Shown: in pieces, positions 1 to 14,100 of the stretch
How positions within the stretch are numbered: the stretch's first letter is position 1
How the letters are laid out: each line of letters starts with the position of its first letter
Assembly: GCA_905250885.1 (NCBI GenBank)
Contig: CAJNOQ010000082.1
Coordinates: 1-64,000, forward strand
DNA: 64,000 bases
Direction: 5' to 3'
Source: Didymodactylos carnosus
Lineage: Eukaryota; Rotifera; Eurotatoria; Philodinida; Philodinidae
Program-made: the position numbers and the translations under genes
The notes under the pieces: model-generated
The model's input: the letters and a program-made list of their open reading frames with translations, nothing else
Told to the model about the DNA's origin: nothing
The model's database searches: none

Positions 1-351
1 ATTTTTCCTCATTTTCAGCAATGTGCCGAAGTAAGAAATGGAAAACCTGATCGATGTTTTGATTTCAGAATTAGTAATAGAAAAGCAATCATTCCTGATC
101 AAAACAAAACAAACCCGATCGAAAAAAGCGTTTGTTTTGTTGAAGTTACGGGACTTTTACTCAAAGCACTGCTACATCCAGAATTTAATCATTATGACGC
201 ACTCGATAGCAACTTCCATAGTTCTACAGCCAATAATCGTCATACAGAATCAATTCCATTTTAGATGAGCATGAATTTGGTATATAATAAATTTTTATAT
301 CATTTGTAGTTTCAGCTCTACCTCCCTGGAAAAATATTATTTCCAGCCGTG

Positions 352-1547
352 TACATCATTCGATAGAGCTCATCGAGCTGATCACGAATAAGAAGGTTTT
401 AGCTTTTGAAAAATAAGTTTTGATAGAAAAGTTTTGGAAATACTAGAAGAGCTTTACATTTGGAAAAATTGTTAGACTGAAAAAATATCAAAAATTTCTT
501 CTGATTTTATTTTGAAACTTCCATACTTACTTTTTCTGATTCAGCGTATGAAACTGACGCTAGAAATGTTGGATCAGAGTTCGATCCTAACAGGATTTCG
601 CTCAAGCTTCTTTAGGATCCTAACAGAATCTTAGAAAATCCTGTGAATTTCGGGTGTATCTGATTTTATAAGGATTCTGTGAAATTTTGTTAGGATCCTA
701 AGAAATTAAAGCGAAATTCCAGTAGGATATGTCGCGGATACTGTAAGGAAACTTACAGGGATTTTATTAGGGAAAAGGCGCTAATAGATGTTGTAAACCT
801 ATCTAATTTTGCTGGTAAGGGATGGAACCTTGATTTACACCACATTTGATGCGCCGTTTCACGGGCAACAAGAGTATAAAGCTCTTTTTATGAAATTCCT
901 TTTCGTTGCTGAAAAATTTCATTTTTTCTAAATCAGAGGCGAAAACGTCGTAATTCTGCTCATAATTCTCAACTTTCTCCATCAGAACTTAACTTTTATG
1001 TAATAGGAATATCATATAGATCATTCCGAATATGATATTTCTATTGCTCAAAATTTGAGTTCTGATGGAGAAAATCGAGAATTACGAGCAGGATTCCGAC
1101 GTTTTTGTCTCTGATTTAGAAAAACTGAAATTTTTCAGCAACGAAAAGGAATTTCATAAAAAGGACTTCATACTCTTGTTGTCCGTGAAAAGGCGCATCG
1201 CCTGTGGTGTAAATGAAAGTTTCATCTCTTACCAACAAAAATTCGACAGGTTTACAAAATCTGTTCAGGCGTTTTAAGGTATCTCTGAATTTTTAATGAC
1301 AATATTCTACAGGATCGAATTCTAATCCAATATTTCTAACGTCAGTTTATACGCTGAATCAGAAAAAGTATTCTTGGAGATTTCAAAATGATATAGAAAG
1401 AAAATTTTGATATTTTTTTCAGTCGAACAATTTTTCGAAATGTAACGCCCTTCTGGTATTTCCAAAATTTCTCTATTAAAACTCATGTTTGAAAAGCTAG
1501 AACCTTGTTATTCTTGATCAGTTCGACAAACTCTATCGAATGATGTA
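352..1547. repeat. Large foldback (inverted-repeat) element, about 1.2 kb
   Basis: The ends are reverse complements: TACATCATTCGATAGAG at the left and CTCTATCGAATGATGTA at the right. Similarity continues through both arms to a centre near 1020; for example CTTTCTCCATCAGAACT near 975-991 pairs with GAGTTCTGATGGAGAAA near 1058-1075. The left arm is longer because it carries an extra block at about 585-712. No transposase is visible, so this looks like a non-autonomous MITE or foldback element. Confidence 0.8.
585..712. repeat. Small nested inverted repeat inserted in the left arm of the 352-1547 foldback
   Basis: This block is absent from the opposite arm of the larger palindrome. It is itself an imperfect inverted repeat: a left end around AGGATTTCGCTCAAGC and TAGGATCCTAAC answered by GTTAGGATCCTAAG and AAAGCGAAATTCC. 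The simplest reading is a second element inserted into the first after the large palindrome formed. Confidence 0.6.
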
Positions 1548-2190
1548 TAAATACGACAAAAATAAAATAATGCATGAAATTTAAATTACGTGCACTTTAC
1601 ACATGGAGTTCACTAGCTACAGACGATCTAGACAGATGTACAAAATTCTATTGGATATTCCTGCTTTCCAACAATATATACGCGATGATTTGTTTCGAGA
1701 AAATCTTCTGAATCTGATTATAGAAAGATGTATTCAGGCCTCATCTTTGGAATGGGAAAACCGCAGCCTGAACGGCTTCGTTTAGCAAAACTTATGTGAA
1801 AAATAGTGGAGCGCTAGTTTTCTTCTATCGATAATACCGTAAGTCTCAATATTATTCATTCAACTTTCGAGAATTTGTGTTCCTCTTATGTGTATAAAAC
1901 AAACAATGATAGAGACATTTGAATTTCACCATGTTTACGGTAGTTTTTAGCTCAAAATTCTGATGTGGAAGTCTTTTTAAAAAAAATATCAAACTTGAAA
2001 GGTGTTCTGCTGTTCCAAAATTAATCATTCAAAATCAAAAATATTCACAGATATACAATTTGGAACTTACTCTATTTAATAGAACCTTTTCCAGATCTGT
2101 TTATATAAATGCTCTATGATCAGTTCTTGATTTTTTGGTTTTATACTGTTCAGAAACAATTTCTATCTCAAATATAAAATGAATATTTAC

Positions 2191-5100
2191 CTTTCGTGAT
2201 GGTGAACGACCATTTCTATAACCATTATTTGTTTTTGAATCATCCGAATGATTTTCTCCATTCATCATTGGTTGTGTTTGACGATCCCTACAAACACAAG
2301 TAGAAATTACTCAGTATTATTACAGTGAAAAAAAATATTTTTTAACATTATATTGTCAAGCAAGTAAAAAATATGTAATTAGCATACATGCATTATAAAA
2401 ACTGCATTACAAGCAGCACATACGCCACAGAATAGTTGATCACGATTAAAAATGAGTGGCATTTTTCGCCAATTAGCCGATAAAAGATGAAAGCGTATGG
2501 AAAAGATAAAAGCACTTGCATAACAAAAAATGGTGTAAGTTTTTCAATGATTACACTTCATTGTGAATCTGAATTATATCATTTATCGATTAAACGTAAT
2601 TGAAAACCATACTGAACATAATTATACTCTTTGATTAGTTCTAACTGAGTATTAAGCATAAGCGAAATGAAATACAAGTGTATAGAGAGAGCCATTCTTT
2701 TAGTTCTTTTAGGTTGTCACCAAATATCAGTTCCATCGTGATGTTTGCCGTTTTTAACTAATATTTTAGCTCCTATAGCAGTTTTGTCTTGAAATATGTT
2801 CAGTGACATTATTCATAGTTGTGAATTTTAGTAGTGGTAATGTCTTTGATACTTTTAGCTCAAAATGGATGATACGTACTGCTCTCTTTCCCTTTCCTCA
2901 TCGGGATGACGCTGCAGTTTGTCCTTGATTTTTAAAAAGAGACGGATAAATTTTACGTCACAATTTTTAGTTGTCATGCATACCTCGAAGAGATTTTTTC
3001 GATCATGCGCGTCGAGAAACATCTTTAGAGCAATACAGTCAGTCTACACGTGGCTTACAATTCTTTGTCATCACCTATCCAGATTCAGGATCCTATTGGT
3101 ATTAGGATTTCATAGGATTCCGATTGTAGGGTCCTATGAAATCCTATGACACGACTTCCGTAGAATTCTTGTTACTATAGAACGCTAGCAAAAATCCTAT
3201 AGAATTCTTATAATAGGAATCTTCACTAGACAAAATCAGCACACTTTCTGTCTATTTCCTACTAGGATCTTACAGAATCCTAACATTTAGGATCCACCTA
3301 AGAACTTTCTAACAAGATCCGCTAAAGCTAGGCTCTTACTAGGATTTGGCTTAAGTTTTGCTATAGAAGAACACAGTCATCTACGTATTTTGCAGTAACT
3401 CTAGTATAAATACAACTCTACGATAGAAAATAAAAACTTCTTTTAGATTCATATTTTCCCATTGGACATTGTGAGTCACAGAAACTCGCTACCATTCGAC
3501 GACGTGTGAGTCAGTATTCACCAGTCGACGGCTTATTCCATAACAGGATCCTATAACAGGATCTTGCAAGATTCTACAAGGTTTGTCTACAGGATCCTAT
3601 AAGAACTTTACAGTAGGCTCTTTTTTACTTTGAGGTTTTCGTACAAAATCCTACAACGTTTTCTAAGGATCTTACAGGATCCTGCAGGAGGATCTTGTAG
3701 GATCATACGGTAGGATTGTGTAACCCGTGTATAGACTTCTAACATAGCTCTTTTAAATCGAACATCTTACTAGACATTACAAAGCTAATGCACCAAAATA
3801 TTGCCTATCACCTACCGGTTACTTTTCTTTTTCACGCTGAAAAAATATCAAAAGTCTTCTAGTTAAAAAATCATCTTTTTTTCCCTAATGAGTGTGTCTA
3901 CTTACATGTCACTTCCCTTTGTCTTTCTTGTATCTGTTCGACACATTCGAATGAGTACACATATTACTATAACCAACAATGCTACAAATACAATACCAAA
4001 TACAATGCCAACTATAGCCCATTTCGATGGTTGATCTGAACGATAGTTTTTCATATGGGATTTTATTGTAGAATAAATATTATCTAAAAGACAGTATAAC
4101 AATCAAAGTTTTACACACAAAATGTTATTTATTATAGTATACGTACCAATTCTTGCTTTTGTTGTTTGTTTTCGAATTTTTTGTTCAGATACTCCCGCTT
4201 CATTATACAATTTCACGACAATAATATAATTTGTATCTGGTTGTAAATTTACAATTTCATATTCTGTTTTTAATGGATCGATCAATTGTGGGTCACTAAA
4301 TGTGCCCATAATTTCTAAATCATTACCACTTTTTGCTATTGCATATAAAATATCTGCTTTTAATATTGGTGCACCACCATCCGATTCAATTGACCATTTA
4401 ACTAAACATTTTCGATCATCCATACATGATTGTTCTTCAGGTGGAGTGGATAGTAGTTTAAATTGTGGAATTTGACGATCAAGTGTTTTTAAACGTATTG
4501 GAGATTTTGCTTGACCAATACCAGCACGTGTTTCAGCCAAAATATTGATGTTATAGGAAGTACTTGGTTGTAAATTATCGATACGAAGAGTTTGAACTTG
4601 TTGACCATTCATTGTTTGAACTAGAGACAAAAAAAAATGAAATTTCTCTACATTTTCTTTTTTTGCTATTAATCATTGACTATAATTACCCGGAAATTTT
4701 AGTGTTTTTATTGAATCTGGTTGATTGACTCCAATTTGTTCATATTTAACGATATAATTAACTAACGGTAGGCCACCTGTTTCTGGAGGACTTACAACAA
4801 GTTCAATAGCATTTGCTAATGGCTTTGCTTCAGTAGGATAAACGGCACGCGGTGGTTCTATATTAAGAAAAGAAGAACATTATAAAACCAAATCATTGTT
4901 CATAGATAACAAGATGTTTACCAGCTTTTTGTAATGTAATGGAATGACGGCCAACTTTTGGATTAAGTGCACGACATTCAAAACTCAATCCAAAATCACG
5001 TTCATCAGGAGTATACTAAAATTCGATAATAAAAAAAAAGAACAGTAAAACAATTGCATGTCTTCTATAGAGGACGTTGTACTACTGGAGAATGATTATC

Positions 5101-8100
5101 AAGTTGAATTTTATCCTCAAAAATTGAGTTTTATTACAACGAAAAATCAAATGTCACACTCTTACCGATAGAATCGTTTCCCATAATGTTGATCCAATTT
5201 GTTTTGTTGTGATATCATTTACACCGTGATCAATATCCGATGTTAATAATCGACCTTCCGGGTCTTGAACAGTGCGTATCATTTTTATCCATTGAATTAC
5301 TGGTGCAGGATAAGATTCAAATTGACATTTCATTACAGCTACAAATAATACGTAAATAATAATCACTTAAAATCAGTTGTTGTTTTTTTCAACTGTTCAA
5401 ACGTACCACGGTAGCCTGGAATCGACGATACAGCTTGAATATTTGGTCCAATATAAAGGGGTGGAACTGAAAAACAAAAAGAAGACTATAATAATCGTAT
5501 AACATCTCTTTTGAGCTTGTAATACGTACATCTAACAAGAAGACTTGCAATAACAAATGTTGTGTCGGCCAAATTTTTTGCTACACATGAATAATTTCCA
5601 AAATGTTCGCGTCTTATTGGATCGAAGCGTAATTCAATTAACTTATATTTTTCAAACTGTGATGTATCAACATTAATTCCATTTATGGACTAGTAGAAAA
5701 AGTTAGAATGTAACGTTTTTTAACTAGTTTAACAGGATGAGTTGTGTCAAGTTTCACAGTTCCATGAAAATTCCAGAATTTAACAGAATTCAAAGTATTG
5801 CTACTCTTCTCATTAGTGACGGGCCGTCGTGTAGTCGTTAAACGTGAGTATTGGTTGATAGATAGTGAAAGGACAGAAAAGAATAAAAATTACGGTATTG
5901 CTATAGTCGTTTATTGTTTGCACGGCATTTCGCTATACTCGAATGTAATGTGGCCTGTTCTGCGCCTAGCGTCTGAATTAGAGCTCGATAACTAATAGAA
6001 AGGAGAAAGGAAAGAAAAGGAAATGTTACGTAAGAAATGGGAAAAACAAAATGGCAACTTGACGTCTAAACGAAATGTGAGATTCTTAACGTTAGAAACA
6101 AAGTTAGAACAAATGACTACGCTAAAGAAAGGAAATAGCATAAAGCGAACAGAAAGAAAATACATGATTGTTTCGTTAAGGATGATTCACCTACGTCAAG
6201 AATTTCGCGCAATATACGTAGCTTCTTCGTTTCGTACGGCAAGAAAAACATTTTCCTTAACGTCGCACGTTATGTTTTTTCTTTTCTTTACTTTTATCTT
6301 CATCCGTGATCTATGTAGAGTAGAGTCCGAAAGCCTTTTTTCGGGTTCGGACTTGGGACGGGTTTCAGTTCATTGAACGAAATCCGGATCGGGTTTGTTT
6401 TCGATCCCGATTCTTCTAGTCTGATATAGAGGGAGATAAGAGACAATTCTAAATAAATGGAAAAGAATGGAAAATAAGGAAAACGGACAGGTGTTTCGCA
6501 CTAGACTTACAACCAACCTTGTGAATTTTATTTTTTGTATCTCTTCACTAGAAAAAAATAGTTCGGGTTCGAGACGGGTTTTATTTGAAAAAATCGGGAT
6601 CGGGTTCGGGACGGGTTTCAGATCTACGAGACCGGATCGAATCGGTTTCGAAAATCTCAAATCCGCAGGACTCTAATGCAGAGTTACGTTGGTTCACACT
6701 TAGATTATCTCTATGAATTGACAGATTCTGCTGTAATACTGTCAGATTTCTGGTTCAATTCTATTTAGATTCTGATAGAACTCCAGTTCTAATTCTACCA
6801 AAATTCAATCAGATTCTAAACAGAATGTTAGTAACACTATATGTTTGAATGTGTCGAATTCTGCCAGTTCTGGTAATTTTCCTGGAATTGTAGAACTGGT
6901 CACTGCTGAATAGGATGAACAACGAGTATACCTGTATAGGTGTATTATTCATATACTGCCATTCTAATGATAAACTTTCAGCTGAGCCTCTTTCGACCCG
7001 ACATTGAAATACGGCACGATGTGATTCACGATCAGTGAGCTCTATTTCAATTTCTGGTATCGGAGTTAATCTGGGAGGAACTGAAAAAGAATTAATACTA
7101 TGTTACAGAAATTATGTGGAAGATAAGAGATTTCACTTACCAATAACATTAAGAATATATTCTGTTTTTTGTCCTACTTTATCATAATCGTTACTTGCAT
7201 GACATGTATATTTTCCATTATCGGTTTCGTCAACATAATTTATTGTCAATTGATTACCACGAACAACAAATTTTGGTACTTCACTTGCACCCACAGGAGA
7301 ATCCTTAAAAAATATAAATAATCAAACAGTGTTTCTCTCTGTACTCTGCTAGTAAACAAAGTTATTAATTCAAAAAAAAGAGACCTAAACACACACACAC
7401 AGACATATACACTCGCAGACAATCAGAAGTACCAAAATCAATTTATTAGTACCATTAACCGGGAGTGAAATTTTATAAATTAGGTTGTTCTAGACAGATT
7501 TCATCTCGAGAATAGAACGATAACCATGACAAAGGCGTCGGTTGAAGTTTGTCGCTGATCAAAAGCTGGATTATTTCTCGTTTATGTTCTAAACTTTTAC
7601 TCATATAAACACTAGCATTTCCACACACAAAGGCCATTCGGTTTAAATGGCGAGCTGCGTTTTATTTAAAAGCATTGTTGTGATCAATCTCACTCAGAAT
7701 ATATTAAAATGTTCTCAAAACTTCAGCATATACAGTATCTACCATACTCTATACTCAGTTAATAACAAATTTACGACAGTATTCTACAAAACTTTATGGT
7801 TTTTCGAATACGTTTCAAGAATACCCTTCAGTAAAATGAAAATTGTTTTCGAGTATTGATTCTTACGACTACGTGTACCTAAGAATATCATTTATATGGT
7901 GAAGTTTTGACATTACTTTAATACATTTTAAGTGAGATATAACTAGGTGACAACATCTTAAGAATTTTGATTTTCCTAATTCCCGATATCCACCAGACTG
8001 TCGAACTATTTCTTAGAGGTACACAATTCTAACAGATTCAATGTGACTGGTTACGTATGTTTCATGCAATTGCAAGGTGAGTCCCTCGTAATAGCGCAGC

Positions 8101-11100
8101 CAGCATTTTTCTGAGCGATGAAACCAAGTTTTATCACCTAATCGGGAAATAATTTTTCTTTAAACAAATTGTTTTTTTCATTCTTTCTTCACAAAAGAGC
8201 AGATATCGTTTGATCTGCTTGCTATTTGACTATATTCTTTCCAATGCAAGTTAAGTTTCCAACAAGGGTCCTGGGTCCCATAAACCGTCCTCTTAGATGC
8301 TTCACTAGTAACTCGACATCAGTCCTAAGGCTTCAGTATGCTCAAACTACTAAAGAGCTCCCATTTCGAAGAGAACGTACTGGGTTATGTCTCCCTTTAA
8401 AAAAAGCACTGTATTACCAGTTTAAGCTGTAGAAAGTTGGATTAGTTTTCTACAGATCTCTTCAAAACTCTAATTTGGAAAAAAGGTTTCTCAACTGACT
8501 TTGGAAGGAAAAAAAGACGTTGGATATTTGTAAAATATGCTATTACCTACTAACAGCTCTGATTTTGAAAATTGATGCAGCCAATAGATAGAGCTCGTCG
8601 AATTAATTATGTTAACATCGAAAAATTTTCAGATGAACCTATTCACTTGTTCGAGGCGTACTTCGAGTGCTCGAAAATATGCTTTCGATGAGCCCTCGCC
8701 AACGACTCAACTCCTTGAAAAATGACACTTCAGACTCTCGATATAAACGTTTGAGGGGTTATCGATTTCGAGCCCTCGAGTTTCAGGCAGGTAGCGAGCC
8801 CTGAATAAAAATTCCGAGCCATCGAACAGAGATGTTCGGGACTACCGAGCACTCGCACCCTTGGAAGAGCGAGTACTCGGAAGTCCTGAACATCTCTGTT
8901 CGATGGCTCGAAATTTTTATCCAGGGCTCACTACCTCTCTGAAACCCTAGGGGTTCGAAATCGATAACTCCTCGAACGTTTATATCAAGGGTCCGAAATG
9001 TCATTTTTAAGGAATCGAGTACTGGGCGCACCCCTCGAAAGACTTTTTCTGTCTGCATGGAAATACTTGATAATGGTTACTAAAAACCGAAACCTCATGT
9101 CAGCACTTCTCTAATTCTACAGTTTTGTAAATATAACAGTAATTTCACGTTCAGAGTCGAGTAGGACGTAATTTGTGTCTTTTTTGGGTGTTGGTGAATG
9201 TTAGTGACCAGATTTTGCCTGTTAGTAGACGTTATCAAGTATTCATTTGAATATTCTTTGATGTTAGTAGAATCAACTCGATGAGCTATTGGCTGTATCA
9301 AGTTTCAAATTGAAACTGTTAGTGGGTGTGAATGTATTTTCTAAATACTCGTCTTCGGATTTTCTCTCTCGGTCGGCGAAAACCATAACTTTTGTATCCA
9401 TCTTAGTTCAAAAGCTATGTGTGTGTGACGTCCGTATTTGGAAAAGAATTATAACCTTGCGAGCTCGATAAGTACTTGTTAAGATTTCTTTGATATGACC
9501 CTCAATCAAAAATAAAACTACTGCACGCGTTAAACACAAACATGCGTCTCGCACACACACACACACACACACATACACACAAAGACTACTTTTAAATGTT
9601 CAAAATGAAAAAAAGAATTGAAGTTGATTACTTTTTCTTTTGAAATACGAAAAGAAAGATTTTTTGGAAGTATTACTGTCCCAAGATTAGGAATTTTCAA
9701 AAAAAGAAGTCATTAGTCAATTATTTTAGCAGAAAACGTCCTATTGTAGTATCATATATACGAAACAGATGAGCTTGCACATTCTTTTTACCGCTATTAT
9801 CAAAACGTCTATCTGAAAATGCAACAATATAAAAAGAATTAAGATTAGAAGAGATCAAAAATGGCTTCAATAAGAGTATTTGTAATCGTAAATCATTTCA
9901 CTGATAGTAATCAACAAAACTGTACCTATCAAGTATTAAAGCACATAGATCCACTGTAGCACAGAATCATGCATCGGCATGGCCAGCTACATCTGCTACT
10001 TCACGGAAATTCCGTAACGTTTTTTGTTCATTTTGTTGTGTCGATATATACCAAACCGAACCATGCAGAGAATCGTGAGACGTCTTAAATTGAAGACAAA
10101 AGCCGCGCGAATATTTTTAGGTGTATCTGTACTCTAGAAAATGCCTTTTTCTGAAGATTTCAATCAAACATTGAGTACTTGTTTTCAAAAATTCAGATTC
10201 TTCAAAATCGAACAGTAGTACCAGGGACACTGCAAAGTACAAGAAGCAGGGAGTTGTTCTCCGATTTCGGAGTAAATCGATGAGACTAATCATCTGATTT
10301 GTGTAAAAAAATACGCAAATTTTGACATACTGAGGCCCCGTTAAACTTAAGAGTAAAACATACTGATGCATTGTCATAACCTGAGCAATTAATTAAAACA
10401 TGAACGTCAAACTTCAGGAGTAATGATATACTCAGCAGGCATAGACGTTTTGATACATAGAGTCCAGCATTTATACCACGGGATTTCGAAGCAAAGTTGA
10501 TGAAAGAGAGCAAGAAGAATGCAAAGTTTTCAAAATGTGAATCGTAGCAAATTTTCTTAGAAACAGAAAAAAAAAAGAAAATATGATAGTGTTTACTCTT
10601 AAATCGAGAAAATTTATAATGAGTAGTCAACGATTACTAATTATGCAGCATCAGATCAGTAGCGTCCCTAAGCAATACTCAGTGTTTTATTGAATCTTCA
10701 GAAAGAGGCATTTTCTAAAGTGCAGCTACAGTTTAAAATGTTCACGAGGCTTTTGTCTTCAATTTAAGACGTCTCGCAACTCTCTGAGTAGTTCAGTTTG
10801 GTCTATATCGACACAATAAAATGAATAAAAACCGTTACGGAATTCTCTTGCAATAGCAGAGTTAACTAGCTATGCCAACATATACTCTCTCTTCTCAGTA
10901 GAGTATATTTTCTAATAAAAAAAAACTTATAACAAAAAATTTAAATCATAAAAACTATGGACTACATTACTGTACGAAAAATTATTCAAATAATAAATTA
11001 AAGAAAAACAGAAATAAAATTTTTATTATAGAGCACGCTCTTTGAACACATGCAATATTGATCGAATAATAATAAGACATCACTTCAAAAAAAAATATAA

Positions 11101-14100
11101 AAATAACACTAAAAAATATTTCAAGATCATCATAATTGAAATAGTAATACTATTTCTTTTATCAGAATCACTTGATTTATTCATGCATGTATTTTAACTC
11201 AATTTTTTACTTACTATAACCGCTCGTAATTTATCTGCCTATAAGAACGTTTAGACACTAATTTCTTATAAATATTTTTAAAAAAATAATAATTTATTTG
11301 TTTATACAATTATTCGAAACAGTTATTATTTTTAAAGACGACATCATTTTCACTTACGTTTCCATAAAACCATTGATATTTTGTTGCTGGTAAACCTGAT
11401 GCTTCACAAACTAATGTAGCCGTTTTCTTTTCAATAGCACATGGTGATGAACATTGAATTCTTGGATGTGTAACAGATTCTAAAAGAAAAATGATAAATC
11501 AATCGTATTTTTTATTTTTTTTTGTTTGTTTGTTTTCTAGATAATGTATTAACATACCCGATGCAACAACGATAATTTCAAAATCTCTCGATTCTCCTGT
11601 TTCTAAAACATCTGCTCGACACCAAAATGTACCATTATCAGCCATATCAACTCTATTTATTCTTAGACCATCACTTGTTTTCTCATAATTTTGACTGGCT
11701 ACAATATTAAAAATACAATTCAAATGACAATCATATTTTTTAGAACTATATGAATAAAAATTACCAATTCTTGTTTTATCTTGTCCTTTAAACCACGATA
11801 CTTCAGCAGATGGATTTGCATGTACTCGACATTTAATGGTAACTTGTTGTCCTAATGGAGCATATTGAATTGAATCACCATGAAATGTGATTGGAACTAA
11901 AAAAACAAAAAAAAAATAGAAAAAAAATTGTTACTTTAGAGAAAAAAGAATAGTAAAGATAATTTGTTTACCTTTAATATTCATTTGAAATTGTTTTGAA
12001 TATTTTATACCATCCATATTAGCTCCAACACATTCCCATTTTCCTTGATCTTCAATGGTTAAATTTCGTATCCTTAATCTTAAACCATATGTTTGTCGTT
12101 CAATTGTCACTCTGTAAAATAAAATATAGTTTTATTAAGTAAATAAAGATTAATGAATATTTTAAAGAATAATTTTACCTAGCAGCATCATTTTCTGGCA
12201 CTTCTGTTTGTTGTGGTGTTCTCCAGCTAATGACTTTTGTATCTGATTGTCCGGTACATGATGCAATAAACGATCGGTATTGATCACGTGTCAATAAGGC
12301 ATCGTTTGGTTTAATAATCAAATCTGACCAAACTGTGTTAAATAACACTAGAAAACAAAATATTAGAGACTCTATAATCTACGCTTCTTATATTCGTCTC
12401 GTCAACATTTTCTACATCAAATTGATAACTTCATTTTATTGTGCTTTTAATATCCACTAAAGTGAGACACTAGGAAAACTTTGAAAATATAAAAAAAGGA
12501 CTATTTTCACATGTACTGAACAATTAAAAATGTATCGCACTCGAATCTGTGTCACTTTTGCCTCCTGCAAGTTTCTTATAAGTTTTGAAAAATGTTTTCT
12601 AGAATTCCTATGAATTGGTATCGTAGAAAATCAATAAATTTCTTGCTACTTTTTTTCGAACATTAAGATTTCTAGTACAAACATTTCTTGTTATCCATAA
12701 ACTTATTTATATATTACCGCTATAGGAAAAATTATGAATATTTTCCTACAAGCTGCAATAAAAATAAACAGTTGACTTTTTCTCGTTCGCGATGCTGTCC
12801 CAATAATTGCTCACTATGAAGTACAATTTTTCTAAAAATGCTAGGACATATATCGTTAGATCTTCTATTTAAAAGCGAAGATTTGAATCGAGTTCATGAT
12901 AATTTTTGAAACTTTTTTTTTTCTATCTCTGATGTTTAGAAAAGTGCATTTCATTCATCAAACATAAAAAAAACATTTTTTTATACTTTTAACTTTGAAT
13001 GCACGTCAGAAAGTATCAGAAAGATGGCCAAGACCTACTCGCAGACTCAGATCGCTAAAGTCATTGGAGACTCTGCTATGAGAAAAATGTCATATCGACG
13101 CTTACGACACTGTAAGTGGGAAATGACTCAATATTTTAATTATAACTTTAGAGGATAATTAATGTGTCTGCATAGTTCTTCGAAAAATTTTGGACATATC
13201 GCCTGCTCTGCTGAAAAAGTTTATTTTTTCCTAAGCAATCCCTTAAGCGGGGATTTTACCATTTATATCTTCCTTAACTCTCCCCGTTTGTAGAAGACAC
13301 TTTGAAGTATATATTCTGCCGCTTTTTTCTCGCTTTACTGGCATCTTTTGGCTGAGAAAAAAATTAATTACTTCGAAAATTCTGTTTAATTTTTCAGTTC
13401 GGGACTATTTTTCAAAAAATTCTTGCTCATTCTCTATTTATAATGAAAACTTGGTCCTTGCTTAGATCAAAAGAGACATGTGTGAAGAAATATTCAGTAT
13501 ATAAGAGATAATGTAAAAAATTGCTCGCTTTCCTTTCTCTTATTGGTTAATTAGTGCTAATTAACGTTAATTTATCCTACTCTATTGTTTTAAAGTCCTA
13601 TTTGTAAAATAAGTATTAAATAAATAATTTCAAGCAATATATCATTTGATAGAGAATTACACGGGCTACAAAACGGGTTGTCTTAAAATTTGTAAAATTC
13701 ATTTTTGACTGCTCAGTAAGTCTGGTTTTTTGAACGCGTTTTTTTGAAACAAAGACCATGTGAGATTTTCAATGAAACATAAACAGGCTCCAAGATCGCC
13801 TGTCTTAGCGCTCGTGAAATTCTCTACCAAATAAGGCTTAAAATTATTCATTGAGTCGTTATTTTACAAATAGGACTTTAAGAAAATAGAGCAACATAAA
13901 TAAGCGCTAATTACCCAATAAAAGAAAGAAAAGACAAACATGTTTATATATTATCTGGTAGCAAATGTTCTCCACACATTTCTCAATCGATCAAGTTTTA
14001 TGATGAATGGAGAACAGACAGACATCTCAGAAAATTCAAGATCTGACAAATTCGCTAGTTTTCAATTGAGAGAAAGTTTTTTCACATCACCTTAAGGCTA

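Larger units (their letters stand above)
1..2190. other. Gene-free stretch beyond the last exon found of the adhesion-molecule gene
   Basis: I found no exon or convincing gene here. Exon 16 of the minus-strand adhesion gene ends at 2191 with a good donor, so this stretch should be intron or should hold the terminal exon, which I could not identify. Most of 352-1547 is one large inverted repeat. The short open frames (38-268, 1065-1277, 1603-1785) have no recognisable domain, and the second lies inside the palindrome. Confidence 0.5.

Noticed and set aside
6023-6676. Several overlapping open frames of 69-117 codons
   Set aside because: Intronic. Part of the open length is produced by the G-rich repeat at 6320-6676, and there is no domain.
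8783-9058. 91-codon minus-strand frame
   Set aside because: Lies wholly inside the 8573-9300 palindrome; the frame is open by chance.
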